From assembly GCA_950295325.1 (NCBI GenBank), contig OX485805.1, positions 23,113,501-23,177,500 of the forward strand: a DNA stretch of 64,000 nucleotides, read 5' to 3'. Each line of letters starts with the position of its first letter. Positions within the stretch are counted from its first letter, which is position 1. Shown here piece by piece: positions 13,601 through 24,350 of the stretch. The notes beneath the pieces were generated by a model. That model was not told the DNA's origin, searched no databases, and saw nothing but the letters and a program-made list of their open reading frames with translations. The translations under genes were made by a program, and so were the position numbers. This stretch comes from Polytrichum commune (Eukaryota; Streptophyta; Polytrichopsida; Polytrichales; Polytrichaceae).

Positions 13601-14337
13601 AAATGGTCATGTAGGTCCCCCCTTCCCCCCCTTATAATGTTAACAACTGAGCCTGGAGCGGTTGACGATTTTTGGGCATGTAGTCCAATCTCTTTTAAAC
13701 ACATGCTGCCTTTTTTTATATCTGTTCTTGGAGCCACACCTAACTACATACCACTCCAATATAAGTGTCCAATTAAAATAAGTAGTTGAAATTAGGGCAC
13801 GGCGTCTACCTTACTCCATCTTGATGTTTGGATAAGTTATTGGAGAAATTCTCATTCCATGATGATGATGGTGTAACACGCCTCTCTCTCTTGCAGGCCT
13901 TGAAAGTGTACGTACCTGCGTTTGATAGTGGAGGACGAATGTGGCCCCACATGCATGCACGAATTCTAGCAGCACTATTTATAGCACAGATCACGATGAT
14001 CGGCTACTTCGGTATTAAAGAATTCCCATACGCAGTTTTAGTGATCTTCCTCCCCTTCACCACCATCTTCTTTGGGTTCATGTGCAAGATGAATTACTAC
14101 CCATCCTTTCAAGTCACGTCGCTCGCAATTGCTAGCGAGGACGTAAAAGAGGTTCCAGCCATGCACAAAATCGTGGAGGCCTATACACCCGAGTGCTTAC
14201 TTGCAGATGAAGATGTTAATTACGAATTAGAGAGCGAGAAGTTTGAAGATGCTCGGTCCACTATGACCTCAAGGTCAAATTCCCGATCAAATTCGGGGAT
14301 TCAGGCCACCAGCACAGAGGACTTGTATTCCCTGTGA
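4640..14337 (+). CDS. ERD4: ERD4/OSCA3-type stress-gated cation channel, 8 exons
   Basis: Predicted member of the OSCA/TMEM63 (CSC1-like) family, which forms mechanically or osmotically gated cation channels in plant membranes. It most resembles Arabidopsis ERD4. Exons: 4640-4910, 6256-6404, 6670-6945, 8983-9276, 10606-10869, 11388-11695, 12619-12874, 13897-14337. All have GT/AG borders and phases that join without a stop, giving 752 aa (ERD4 is about 724). The N-terminal membrane segment lies near residues 8-28 and two more near 91-175. The cytosolic loop spans about 185-350, with NKTG-like MHKTGFLGL and VEAEQRR. The channel core is in exons 5-8, with IPSQSQLVRATSGKYF, FFVGYGLELSR and RMWPHMHARILAALF. 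The C-tail is Ser/Arg-rich. Introns are full of repeats. The start was chosen because it is the first ATG and the family N-terminus follows it. The least certain piece is the short exon 2, found by family pattern and phase. Confidence 0.92.
4951..5757 (+). repeat. Three degenerate repeat units in ERD4-like intron 1
   Basis: Units begin near 4951, 5179 and 5551. The first two share CATTCCGGTGCTGCTTT. All three share a CACATTTT(G)CTGC block, then TTTGTGT(C/G)AACA, GCACC...GAGAC, GAGTTC, CATT(C/G), TTCCTATGGAA and (T/G)CGAGCATTGT. Spacing is about 228 and 370 bp. They are diverged local duplications and carry no coding sign. Confidence 0.7.
7133..7330 (+). repeat. Interspersed repeat R1, partial copy (ERD4-like intron 3)
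   Basis: Matches the R1 family blocks ATAGGTCCTCCCAATTGTGTT, AATCCAATCTCTTTGAAACA, CACATACCA.TCAAATATAGG and CGATTAAGA. Only the right half of the unit is present. Confidence 0.65.
7351..7700 (+). repeat. Interspersed repeat R1, nearly full copy (ERD4-like intron 3)
   Basis: Runs in family order: CCCACTTCTCCTAAGATATG, TTTCCTCATAATTTTAG, CATATGAATGTCTTATTCAT, AATTATGTCGACTGTTGAGC, AACACATGTCTTTTGG, GATTAAGATAAGCGACCG. A run of 12 C (7530-7541) interrupts it. Confidence 0.75.
9361..9403. repeat. Perfect 17-bp hairpin in ERD4-like intron 4
   Basis: AAGGGAGTGACCTCCCT (9361-9377), nine-base loop, then its exact reverse complement (9387-9403). The right arm and the bases after it (GGTCACTCCCTTGTCAAGTT) resemble the inverted ends of the MITE at 53101-53526, so this may be a collapsed MITE end. 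It lies 85 bp after exon 4. Confidence 0.8.
9460..9805 (+). repeat. Interspersed repeat R1 (ERD4-like intron 4, first copy)
   Basis: Near full-length copy with GAATATGAAACACACAATTA, AGTGAAGATTCTCATG, GACTATTGGGCCTAGAA, AACACATGTCTTTTTG and CCACATACCACTCAAACAT. Confidence 0.75.
10153..10494 (+). repeat. Interspersed repeat R1 (ERD4-like intron 4, second copy)
   Basis: Near full-length copy running from GGTTACTTTTTCTAACTATT to AGGCACTTCTATCTTA. It is in the same orientation as its neighbours and ends about 110 bp before exon 5. Confidence 0.75.
10941..11280 (+). repeat. Interspersed repeat R1 (ERD4-like intron 5)
   Basis: Copy with CACTTCTCGAAGGATGTGAA, AGTGAAGATTCTCAAGCTCA, GTGTTGACTATTGGGC and CCACATACCACTCAAATATG. 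It fills most of the 518-bp intron. Confidence 0.75.
12945..13160. mobile_element. Palindromic MITE, family R7 (ERD4-like intron 7)
   Basis: The two ends are long imperfect inverted repeats: TGGTATTTAGTG...AATTATGCAATGCTATAACTT on the left, with its reverse-complement partner TTCTAGCATTGCAAAATTCC...CACTAAATACCATA on the right. Related copies lie at 29830-30108 and 38378-38600. It begins about 70 bp after exon 7. Confidence 0.7.
13575..13812 (+). repeat. Interspersed repeat R1, partial (ERD4-like intron 7)
   Basis: Right two-thirds of the unit: AATGGTCATGTAGGTCCCC, C-rich interruption (13617-13631), GAGCCTGGAGCGGTTGA, CTCTTTTAAACACATG and CTACATACCACTCCAATAT. Confidence 0.7.
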
Positions 14338-14785
14338 GTAGAAAATTTTATCACCATGCTCTCTCTCTCTCTCTCTCTCTCTGCGCGCGCCCTGTTGATG
14401 ATATCAGTATGCTCACGTGAATGACATAATTAAACTGAGTGAGCTGTTTTCCCATATTTGAGACAATAGTTTAGTACCATAGAGGGAACTCTATTTCATC
14501 TTTACTAGTGCCGGAATGCAGATGGAACGGGACCACTATAGGAACAAATGTAGGAACGGCATGTGGGAGAGCTTGACGCGAAAACAATTAATTTCCGTCA
14601 GGATAGAGAGCCCTTTACGGTATCTGAGAAGAGGACTTATGTAAAGCTCACAGTAGAATTCCATCTTCAAAGCAGCTGATGATGATGATGATGATGATGA
14701 TACCTGAGATGTACTTTAGACAAGAAGAAACAATCACAAAAGTTTCTCCATTCTACAATCTACAAGAGGAGGCACTTGAGCCAAT
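14338..14785 (+). other. 3' flank of ERD4-like gene with microsatellites
   Basis: Probably the 3' UTR. A (CT)n tract (about 14359-14382) running into (GC)n (to 14390) begins about 20 bp after the stop codon. A (GAT)n tract lies at about 14677-14701. No polyadenylation signal could be assigned with confidence. Confidence 0.45.
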
Positions 14786-15001
14786 GTCGGGAGATTTTGG
14801 GCAAAGTTAGTTGAGATTCAAGTGTTTCCAAGTCCAACCAGTTAAATGTTGTTGATGTCTTTTGATTTTTCCTTATTTATTTAAGGTATATTCTATAGAT
14901 TCCTCTAGAATGGTCAGCAATTTGCTTGAAGGCTTGAACTTGAACCGGCTATTTGTCCAACTCAATTGGCTCTTCTGCAACTAGCAGTTGGGTCTCCCCA
15001 T
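14786..15001 (+). repeat. Dispersed repeat R2, copy D
   Basis: A diverged copy of the 230-bp unit found three times at 24.8-25.7 kb. Shared blocks include GGGAGATTTT.GGGC, CAAGTCCAACC.GTTA.ATGTTG, GGTATATTCT, ATTCCTCTA.AATG.TC and TTGAACTT.AACCGG.TATT. Confidence 0.7.
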
Positions 15002-15164
15002 TCACAGGCCTGAGCTGTAAAAAGGTGTGTGGCCCTATTTGTTGGCACTTGCAACTCTGCAAACCATTTTGGACATTAGATTAGAGAGGGGAAATGTGTC
15101 ATCTGGTTAGCGATTCTGGATCATGGAGATCATCATTTCCAGTGTCAGGATTGGAGTTGAGATG

Positions 15165-15400
15165 CAAACATTATAAGAAGTCAAAGTGAAGATGAGTCTC
15201 CTTCTCTTTGGGCGACCACATAGGCCTTCCCGATTGTGTTCACAATTGAACCTAACATGGTGTTTGAGCACAAAGTCCAATCTCATTGTAACAAGTGTAT
15301 GTTTGGTGTTCATTCTTGACTACAAGTCTTCCCATATACACTCAAGTATAGGCATCTGATTAAGAAGAGTGACCACATAAGGCCCACATACCTTAGCACA
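15165..15400 (+). repeat. Interspersed repeat R1, partial (3' of ERD4-like gene)
   Basis: Contains CCGATTGTGTTCACAATTGA, AAGTCCAATCTCATTGTAAC, TATACACTCAAGTATAGGC and CTGATTAAGAAGAGTGACC in family order. Confidence 0.6.
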
Positions 15401-16063
15401 TGAAGGGTAGGCCTCCCAACTATTGACATCTAAAGATTTCCATATATGAGTTCCTCCCTTTAGGTGTTGTAGATTAGAATTTGGCATAATGTAGGTTCCG
15501 GAGAAGTCATTCACACATGAGTTGCACATCTTCTTACTACAATGTTCATGGTGTTTAGTGTCACTTACTATTTGGAGTTACGCAATGCTATGATGTTTTA
15601 CTAGTAATGTTGGTTTTTATCAAGTAAAGATGTTACTTTCCTTCAATCCAAACAACCAATTCAATCCCCATTTGACATTTGCTGGTAGAATATGAGATTA
15701 GCTTCACTACGAGAGGTTCAGTCTTATTCAATATTTACGGGCCTACATTTCACCCTACATTCATCTTATATTTCATTCTTCACTCCCTATACTTGCTCAA
15801 GTGATGTTCTTACAATCTGTGTATTCCAAGTTTGGAACAACCAATAAACTTGGGGAAGGTTTCACTCATGTTGCAAAACAACATGTTGTTGGGAAGGTGT
15901 GTGACCATATTTGGTCACTTACTTCAAGCCGTAAAGCTACCAATATGAACATGTAAACATACACTTGAGATGCTATCCTAAGGTCCAAAATGCAACTTAT
16001 TGATTTAAATGGGGCAATTAAGTAGATCACTTGTCACCCACTTAGCAATAGTTGTTATGGACC

Positions 16064-16099
<36 letters not shown>

Positions 16100-16728
16100 T
16101 CCATCCATGTTTTGAGAGCTCATTTTTATTTCACTAGCCCTTTATTGCCCACATGTCCATTCCAACAAACTTTGAACCTTCATACCACCCCTAAGGCCAA
16201 GGGCAATACAACCCAATATCATTACTATTTTTATGCTCAACCACTTGTACATTGAAGCCAACTCCTATGAGGAGTAAGGAAGAAAAATCTCTTTGTTTCC
16301 ACAAGCTTTGAGAAGATCCAATGGTCTCCAAGTTCAAGTTCTCAAGTGAGGACAACTAGCAAAAACCTTGTAGTTTTCTTTTAGTTATGGATGATAGGAT
16401 TAATGAGGATCCTCAATAGAAAATTTTCAAAAGAAAATTTGCATAACTTTAGAGAGAGTTGGGCTAATCTTGAGTAGTTCTATGCTTACTGTCAAGCTTA
16501 GTCCTTGAATAATACATCCCCTTATTTAGAGGCCAAACCATTCTTTTACATATCTATGTACCTTTCAAAACTTGGGAGCGTGGGTGGGGCCATCCCTCAC
16601 GACCACCTCTTTGCCTTACGACCTTCTAACTATTGTCCTTGCCTCCTCTTGGAATGTCTCTAAGAAAGTAAAAACCTTAAAGCAAACTACACCACTAAGG
16701 TTATACCCTTAGTACCCTTAAGCAAATA
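15401..16728. other. Intergenic, no gene seen
   Basis: At 15543-15625 lies one arm of the R7 palindromic MITE (CACTTACTATTTGGAGTTAC, then GCAATGCTATGATG). A (TA)n run lies at 16067-16097. Nothing else recognised. Confidence 0.5.
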
Positions 16729-17450
16729 GTGCATTCCATATCCAAGGTTTACAAAGTAAAGTTGAAAATTGTATATAAGGTTTGTTCAAAATATTGTTGT
16801 GCATTCCTCATCATTATGGAAACCTTAAGCACAATGTACACATCCAAGAATGCAACATGGACAAAGACATCATCACCACCACACCCACCAGACATATACA
16901 CCCTCCTCTTGTGCAAATACATGACCACAATGGCAACTACCAAGCAACCATGATCACACCAAAGAGACTTAAATGGCTATGGGAAAGATACTTGACCCAT
17001 AAAACCATGCCCACTGTATCGCCACCATCACAAGACTTCGCAACAAAAGTCCTACTTGTCATCAATAGATACATCACACACAATCTTCCCCATACACAAC
17101 CACAATGCCATCCCCCAACCATACTAAACGAATACATCAACAACTTCAAACTCACACACTCATATTTCTCCAGCTCACACATGCCCCCACAACATTCACA
17201 CAATACCAATCACCACACGAAAAAAACATCATATTTCGCTCCATCAACTCGGCATTTTGCCACCAATCGCAAAGACATGATTTAGCATACATCCCATACC
17301 CCATGTTAATACCAAAATCCCTAAAATGGGCTTGCCTAGTGGCACACACAAACCCTGATGCCTCCACCTTATTAATAATTAATCATGACAATTGGTCACA
17401 CAATACATTTAACCCATTACAACAAACATGTGTCAAACCAATCATAACAA
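16729..17450 (+). pseudogene. Frameshifted relic of a LINE polyprotein (inter-domain region)
   Basis: The + strand frame through 16782-17220 matches, block by block, residues of about 725-860 of the LINE protein at 57120-61869: IQECN against INECN, RLKWLWERY against RLHWLWQQY, PPSQDF against PPTQSF, THSYFSS against SHSYFSS. After an A-run near 17219-17226 the match jumps to another frame and continues as SINSAF...AYIPYPM...ALKWA-like...NHDNW...FNP (to about residue 925). Identity is low enough to indicate a separate, older lineage. No RT, RNase H or endonuclease part was seen nearby. The relic ends at a run of 13 C. Confidence 0.8.
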
Positions 17451-17451
17451 T

Positions 17452-20400
17452 CCCCCCCCCCCCCTTCACTACCTATATAATGTGAAAACCTCACCGAGGT
17501 TTAAAATGAGAGGTAACAAAAATAAATCCCCCCTAAAGGGGGGGGGGGGGACTGGTCCCAACCCATCAACTCCCACACGGAGTGGGCTAACACGGTAGAG
17601 AGCCAAAGGGCAACCCAACGGATACCCACAAAAAGGCACCGGGAGTAGAGATGCAAGAGCACACCACAAATGAAAGGCAACAAAAAAAAACAAAGCATCC
17701 CCCCCCCTTCGACAAAAAGGGGGAGGTGCACAAAGCCTGAAAACCAAAATGCAAATAACAACAAAAGCAACCGCCAAACGGGTGACTCACAAGAGTAACC
17801 CAAGGGTGAGGAAAACCCCCCTCCACATGACCAAAAGGAAGGGGGGGGGGGGGGGAAGAGGAGATCAAACAGAAGTCCGTCGGTCCAGGGCAGACAGTGA
17901 AGACAAGCTCGACGGCATGAAGTGGACCGTGCAAGGAAAAATGACACATGGTGTGCCCATGGGTCCAAGTGGATGGAGGGACGAGCGTCCCACAAGGGAG
18001 CGCCTGAGGGGAGGAGCAGGGCTGAGCACTAGAGGAGAGTCGACAATGAAATGTCACCGAGTGCTCCCATGCGAGTGCAGAGGAGACTTCCACGCGTGTC
18101 ACAAGAGTTTATCGGTCCATCCCCGAGCGGTCGCCACTGCCAAGAACCGGCCAATAGTGGTGTCAACACGGAGGTGCCACAAGCGTGAGGAGCAAACGAA
18201 CTTCGGAGTGTCATTGCTGTGTGTACCCGTTGGTTGGTGGCTTGCATCGGCAAGGGAGGCACCTTCAGGAGCAAGATGGGAGGCCCCAATCCTAGTCCAT
18301 GTGGCATGAAAGCGCGGCCAATCCAGGAGCCGCTCCGGTCGGCCAAAAGGTCCACAACGTGAAGCCTGCACAAGAAGATTGGCAGGGGCGAGAAGGATCG
18401 ACCACCACGCCGAGCGCCCGGGTTGCCTAGTCCAGTAAACTAATGCTCTGAGGATCAAACTCAATATCAAAATTGAAGCAAGCAGCCCCCAGGTCAGCCG
18501 CCAATCGGTAGACACCCATCAATGCCCCGGTGGTGGGGATCCCCTTAGATCAAAAGAAACGGAAACAATCCTCCTTGGTGAGGGCAATCGATGAGGAAGA
18601 GACATCGGAAAGGGATGGAGGCATTGGCTATTTTGCAAACTTGAGCTTGCTCAAGAGCACATCCACCTCAAACGTGATTTTCTCCTCAAACTCAACAGTG
18701 ATGAGTCTAAGGCATTGCAACACGAACCAATACGGGTGCGGACATGGTTCAATTTCTGTGGAAATCTTATACATATCCAATAGAGATATCTGGGACGGCG
18801 CGGGAGGAATCAGTGTGACCCTCACGGGGAGTGTGAATGCATAAGTTGGGGCCGTATTAGCAATCGGATCCCAAATGGCGGAAGTGACGTCTTGGTGGGA
18901 TGTGCTAGCTGATGGGATGCGTTCACCCTGATTGAGAGGTGGGGCACGTTGTGGGGGGGGGGGCAAGTAATCGCCATCATGTCGTCCTGGAGTCGTACAA
19001 GATTTCGTACTAGTAAGTGGCCGAGAGTGGTGGACGCCATGTCTTGGAGGTGATAGGGGCTTTTGGCGTTTTCGGCCTCGTTTAGCATGTAGCCCAAAGT
19101 AGCACTTTGTCTTGGGGGCAAAGGGGGCAAGGGCCTCGTTGGGCTTTCCAATATGCAATTGTTCAATATGAGCAATGTTGCGCAGTTGGGAAGTTGGCAC
19201 AACTCTATATTGAGGTTGTTATCAGGAGGGAGCTGAAACGCAATTTTTGGGCTATCGCCTAGCTGGAGAGCTACCATTTTCAAATTAGTGACAATTAGCG
19301 GCAATAGTCGTTTAAAGGCAAATCACCAATGTGAAACGAGGGCGATAGTCGCTCCTAGGCGGTTGCAACTGCCTTCACCTCCCCCGCCGATAAGGAGGAG
19401 GCTGACCATCGCCAAGACAGGCTATTTTCCATTTGATAGAATCTGACATAGTCTCCACTTAGGATAGCAATAGGCTTTAGCGACATCAGATCTCAGTGAT
19501 TGAGACTGAGTGCAATTAGTCTTTCTCCGAGAGGGAGAAGCAGTAATAGACGTGTGAGAACTGAGTGATTCAGTCTCAGGCAATGTGACATTTGAATATG
19601 AGTAAAGTTTCATTTCAATGAGCAATAGTCTTGTGTGTGTGTAATGTGATTGTGATGGGGTCGTCTGAGACTGAGGCAATGTATCTTGGGTTGAATTGAG
19701 TCTATAGTAGTAGCAAGCAGTAAAGTGTGTGTGCTTTGATATGAAAGAGAGGCGTGAGGCCAAGTATATCTTGAGAGATTCAGGCAATAGCCGTGAACAC
19801 TGAGAGAGATGTATCATCCGCCGAGAGGGCGAGGAACTTTGTAATCGAGTCTGGGAGTTGCAATGGTTGAGGTCGGACTATGGCCATCGCCTTGTGAGTG
19901 AGTCGTGTCAATGAAGCAAAGGCTGATTGCCGAGAAAGAAGGGCAATAGTCTAGTGGAAGAAGGAGGAGTCGGAGTTTGAATATGGCCATAGACATGAGA
20001 GAGACTTCTCTCAGCCTGGTGCACAGGTTAAAGACTATTTGCCTGAGAGAAGGACAAAGGCAATGGCCGCAAGAAGGACAGAGAAGTGTTGGCAATTAGG
20101 CAGGGAGTGGTAGAGTCTTGGAAGCCTGTAACTTCCATGAGGCAAGGCCTGGGCGATAGGCTATGTTGAGGGAAATCATGAGAGAAGTACGTGAGGGTAA
20201 ATAGTCGAGGTTAGGGCCATCGCCTGCTCGGACAGAGAGCCGAAGCGTCGAGGAAGGGCTATCGCCTGAGTCCCTTGGCTATCGCCTGTCTGGTTACTGA
20301 GAGACCTTGAACAAGAGTTGAGAGAGTAACGTCCTGTAGGGCTATAGGCTTAGCAGGTGTCGTCCCTGAGAGAGAAGAGAGGAAAAGAACAGAGAGGCCG

Positions 20401-20560
20401 CTCATGGGAGCATAGCCAAAGGCCTACTCTGAGACATTACCTGGCGTGTAGCTGTTGCAGTGGCTGCAGAGACGAGACGAGTTATTGCAGGCGTGAGCTG
20501 CAAAAGACATTACCATTTCAGGAAAGAGAAATTGCCTACTTAGTGTAAGACATTACCAAA
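17452..20560. other. GC-rich block with poly-G/C tracts and a dispersed GGCNATNG motif
   Basis: Base composition shifts sharply to GC-rich between about 17.5 and 18.5 kb. Homopolymers of 9-15 G or C lie at 17452-17464, 17538-17550, 17699-17707, 17841-17855 and 18953-18963. Open frames of 100-190 codons exist on both strands here, but none shows a recognised motif and several overlap in different frames, as expected in GC-rich DNA. From 19250 to 20349 the ten-base pattern GGCNATNG(C/T/G)C recurs at least a dozen times. The block could be a decayed retroelement. No assignment is made. Confidence 0.45.
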
Positions 20561-22086
20561 GGCTAATACTTTCGAGCTTAAAATGTAATTAGACCTTAAT
20601 CAAGGAATATCGCCTACATTGTTGATGCATTGATTATATATAATGCTGTGGGGATTTGTGTGGACAAGTTGCCAATCAGTTGAAGATGAAGATGATGATT
20701 ACAGTCTTGTGAAGATGGGCCGAATGCCTGTAAGTTAAATTAAGATGAATTAATTTGAAGTTATTGCAAAACTCAATTCTTGTTATGCAAAGACGATGTG
20801 GTTACAAAAAGACATTACCCCGGACTTCGGTCCTGACGAATTGCCAAGGACTACTTGCCAAGCTTTTGAGCTTCACGACGGATATATGTCGAAACCATAG
20901 AATGATAGAAAATTACCTTTTGATAGGACGGAGTCACTCACTACTGAGGAAGCACAAAAGAACCTTAAGAGTGGGAAAATAAATGGAATTAAGAAGTAAT
21001 GAAGGAAGAAAGACCCTAATATGTTATTAAAATCCTTAATCCAATGTGACATTAACCCTTATAGACACTATCTCAGTCTTCCTGGAGACTTTGTTCCCTG
21101 GGTTTTGTTGTTTTAAAGTCATAGCAAAAACTTACTACAGGAGCCAATTTTTGGGGTTGAAGGATTTGATAGCCGTCCTTTGTTTGGATGAGTTTTCCCT
21201 GTCTGGTTGATCCGCGGGCAACTCTTTGGCCCCTTGCAATGTCGATTTCACATAGGAACGCCTTGAGCTCACATGAGTTATTGTCTTCGGTGGTGGTAGT
21301 TGGGGGGCCTACTCTATGCTGAGCAAATGTATAAGGATCATGTCTCGGCTTCGTTGCCACCATCACGCAATCTTGTTCACAAAGGGGAGTTGGGGCAGTT
21401 GCAGTGGTCATGTGTATACAGTCGGAATGTCTCACGTGTTGAGCTCCTCCTCTTGATTGCTTTTGACATTGTGAGGGTGCAGTTTGTCAGTTAAAGTTTG
21501 GTCAGTGCGAGGTGGGGGTGGGGGAAGTGAAAGGTGGACCTCTTGTTGGGATGACAAATCAACCTTTGGTTGTCATGTTTGGGAATGGGCTGTCAATTGT
21601 GGGTGTGATGCAGGTGGGGTTGCCTCTCACTATGTTGTTGGCTACCGCTCGCATCCGCATTGTATGCCCGGTCCAAAACGACACTTGATTTTGTGCCCAC
21701 TTGTGTGTTTGGCCCTTGTCAAAGAGTTGAGGTGAGACGTGTTGGACCCATCCTGTGAATGTGCACTTGGGATGACTCTTGTGTTTGGTGGTCGTATCTG
21801 TTGGGTAGCCTATTCATTAAAAAAATTGAATTCTTGCCGCCGGTCTTCCTTGTTTGAGTATTGTATTCATAATTGTCGAAGATGTGCATGTCTTCCTGAG
21901 TACAAAACACACTCACTGAGCTCCCTATTGTATCAGTGGGTGGCTTTGGTAAATACTTGGGGACCATGTTTGTGACCTTAGGGGATGTCACAATTGCCGA
22001 GGGCAATGTTTCTTGGGGCAACTTCTGACTTGGGAGGAAACGTTAGAGTCCTGAGGTGTATGCTTTAGTTATGCCTTTGGTGTCTT
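20561..22086. other. Intergenic, no gene seen
   Basis: Two open stretches on the - strand (21073-21435 and 21719-22021) have no recognisable motif or homologue known to me and could be chance or remnants of the adjacent element. No RNA gene seen. Confidence 0.4.
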
Positions 22087-22974
22087 TGTGTGAGCCCAAA
22101 ATGATCACCACATGTGTTCTTAACTCTTCGAAACCATTAGAAGTTATGTTTTGATGTTTTATGATTATTCACAAAAATATAAAAAATTAAAGTTTGAATG
22201 AAGTTATGTTTAGACCTTAAGCTCCTGAAGAGTACTTGATTAAAAGTTTAGGGGTGTGAAGAAAATTCCTTAGTTAGGTGAGCGTAGTGTATGGTGAACC
22301 AAGGATAGCTCCTTGATTTAAATATTTAAATTAGGACCTAAGTTGTTGATTTAAAAGTTGAAGGCTTAGAGGATAGGATGAGAGCCTACAAAGTAGCAAA
22401 GGATCAAAAGACTTATCTTGAGCCTTGGGGGTGCTCACCTACTCCCTTTCAACTCACTATATAAATCCTCACTTTTCCCTCTCTCATCTTCTTTCCTTCG
22501 TGCTCCTTGGCACCCCACGTGTTATAAGTGTGGGTGTGAGAAGCAAGAACGGAGCACATGTGCGTGTAAGGTCTCAAGGTGAAGAACCAAGACTAATTCA
22601 CCTTGAAGTTAGTTTGACATTTGTTAGGAGTAGTCTTTGGTTGAGACATTTAGAGCTTAGCTTGTTATATGTGACTTATAGAATTTAGATTCATGATATT
22701 TAGATTTATAGTGTTCGGAATCATGGCATTTAGAATTGTAGCATCCACATTCATGTTGAGTTTAAAGTTTTCTCTCCTCTAAGGAGTTGAGCTTTTAGAG
22801 CTTTGGGAAATACAGTATTTAGTTGTTGGAATTACAGTATTTAGTTGCTGGAAATATAGTATTTAGTTCAGAAATTAGACAACTGGGACATTAGATTGGG
22901 TCATAGTTAGTTAACAAAAATATTACCTAATGCTAATTAGGTAATGAGCATTTAGTTAGGGGGTTGACTACAAG
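22087..22974 (+). mobile_element. Probable LTR of an LTR retrotransposon
   Basis: The span runs from a TGTGAGCCC-like start to a ...TTGACTACA end, giving TG...CA borders. It contains a TATA box (TATATAAAT, about 22459-22467) followed by a pyrimidine-rich start region, and a few bases past its end lies TGGTATCAAAG, close to the standard initiator-Met tRNA primer site. Three short repeats of an ACAGTATTTAGTTG-like unit lie at 22808-22870. The left border is the weakest call. No matching second LTR was found in the window, so this is either a remnant or a heavily diverged element. Confidence 0.5.
22459..22467 (+). promoter_or_regulatory. TATA box of the putative LTR
   Basis: TATATAAAT followed by CCTCACTTTTCCCTCTCTC, a layout usual for plant LTR promoters. 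Confidence 0.5.
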
Positions 22975-22985
22975 GCATTATAAGG

Positions 22986-22996
22986 TGGTATCAAAG
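22986..22996 (+). other. Putative primer-binding site (initiator Met tRNA)
   Basis: TGGTATCAAAG differs from the canonical TGGTATCAGAG at one base. It stands 11 bases after the proposed LTR end. A broken open stretch starting ATGGCGAAGAATGAACAA follows at 23050, where gag would be expected. Confidence 0.5.
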
Positions 22997-24350
22997 GGGG
23001 GAACTTGTATTTAAGTTGTTGGGATTGTAATCAAACACTTAAGGGTGCCATGGCGAAGAATGAACAAACTTGGAAGTAAATGGCGAAGAATTGCGGAAGA
23101 GGATGTAACGCTAAATGATGAGAGTGATGAGTATTTTTTAACACTTGTGTATTCATCACATAGAGTCAACAAGTCATAACTTCAGTGAGGTGACGAGCAC
23201 TAGTGAAGAATCAACGGCCAGAATTAAGGTTTCAAGAGGGAAGTCTTTAAAAGCATGTGTAGCTAAGGCCGTGGGATGGATCCTTGAGGCGGCCAATGCT
23301 ATGCCCACTCAAAAAAATTGCATTAATAAAACATCATGACTTAAGAGAAGTTGGAGGTTCATTAAAATGAGACTTATATCTTATGTTGCTACTTTTGGTG
23401 TGACATATGCGAGTCTCAAAACCATCACCCGGACTAGGACGCTTAAGGGTGGTGGGTTTGGCTTCACACTTTGCTACCACTTGGTCTAAGTTTCTAGGTG
23501 TTGGACTATGTGCAGGAGGGCGGGCCGAGTTCTAAAGATATGGTTGTTCTTTGGCTTGGGGGGGCAGTGTGTTAAAAAGTTAAGGATATAGGTGCAAACA
23601 ACCACTATTTTATAGGGGGGTATTACTTTCAATTCTCTTCTTTTTTTCACATGCTATCATTATGTAAATTTCTACTTTGGGTTAATAGAAAAATGGCTTG
23701 CATTACTTATAATTCCAAATTACCTATTATTCCATACCTTATAGTACTTTAAAGATGTCCAATGCCATTTTTGATGCCCTATATTACTCTTAAGCCCAAT
23801 TATAATTTTTTGCTCCCATGTTTTTAAAATACCCTATTATTTGTTCGCACGTATATTGCTACTCCAACGAATGACTACCCCCCCCCCCCCGAGTTCTTTG
23901 GGTGTATTCGATCGGTGAGACTATTTTTGGTTAGGCAATTGTCCCTCATTTTCCTTGTTGCCGAGTGCCAGGTGCCCCGATTTCTTCCTACTTGTGTTGG
24001 TGTCAGTGGGGTGGCCTCCAAAATCATGTCGTGTGATCACGGATCCTCAAGTGTACTCTGAAGCCATATTCGACCGGGCCCTCCACCAAATCCTATTCCA
24101 ATGAATTTATATTCATGCGAGTCTTCACACATTATCAAATAGAATAAACCAACAATTACAAGTGCTCAGAAAGCCATAATCTCCAAGTTTTGTGTCAGAC
24201 CTACCTCCAAAAAATGGTTGTTGAAAATAGTCCAAGTGATCATGAAAGATGATCCATTCGATGCCATGTAGGAATCCATGTAAAACTTCACATCCATCCA
24301 TCTCGCATTCACCAACTCCATTGGTCCCTCAAGCGTAGTGTGAAGACTGA
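22997..24350. other. Possible degraded LTR-element interior, no gene
   Basis: Short open stretches only, with no gag, protease, RT or integrase motif. A purine-rich GGCTTGGGGGGG stands at 23552-23563 before CAGTGTG. A run of 13 C lies at 23878-23890. Confidence 0.35.

Noticed and set aside
17469..18515. Several overlapping open frames of 100-190 codons on both strands
   Set aside because: They overlap in different frames within GC-rich, poly-G/C DNA and show no motif, so they look like chance.
18628..19304. Two overlapping - strand frames of 160-190 codons, Pro-rich
   Set aside because: No recognisable domain, no second copy to compare, and two frames compete over the same bases. Possibly part of a decayed element, but not supportable as a gene.
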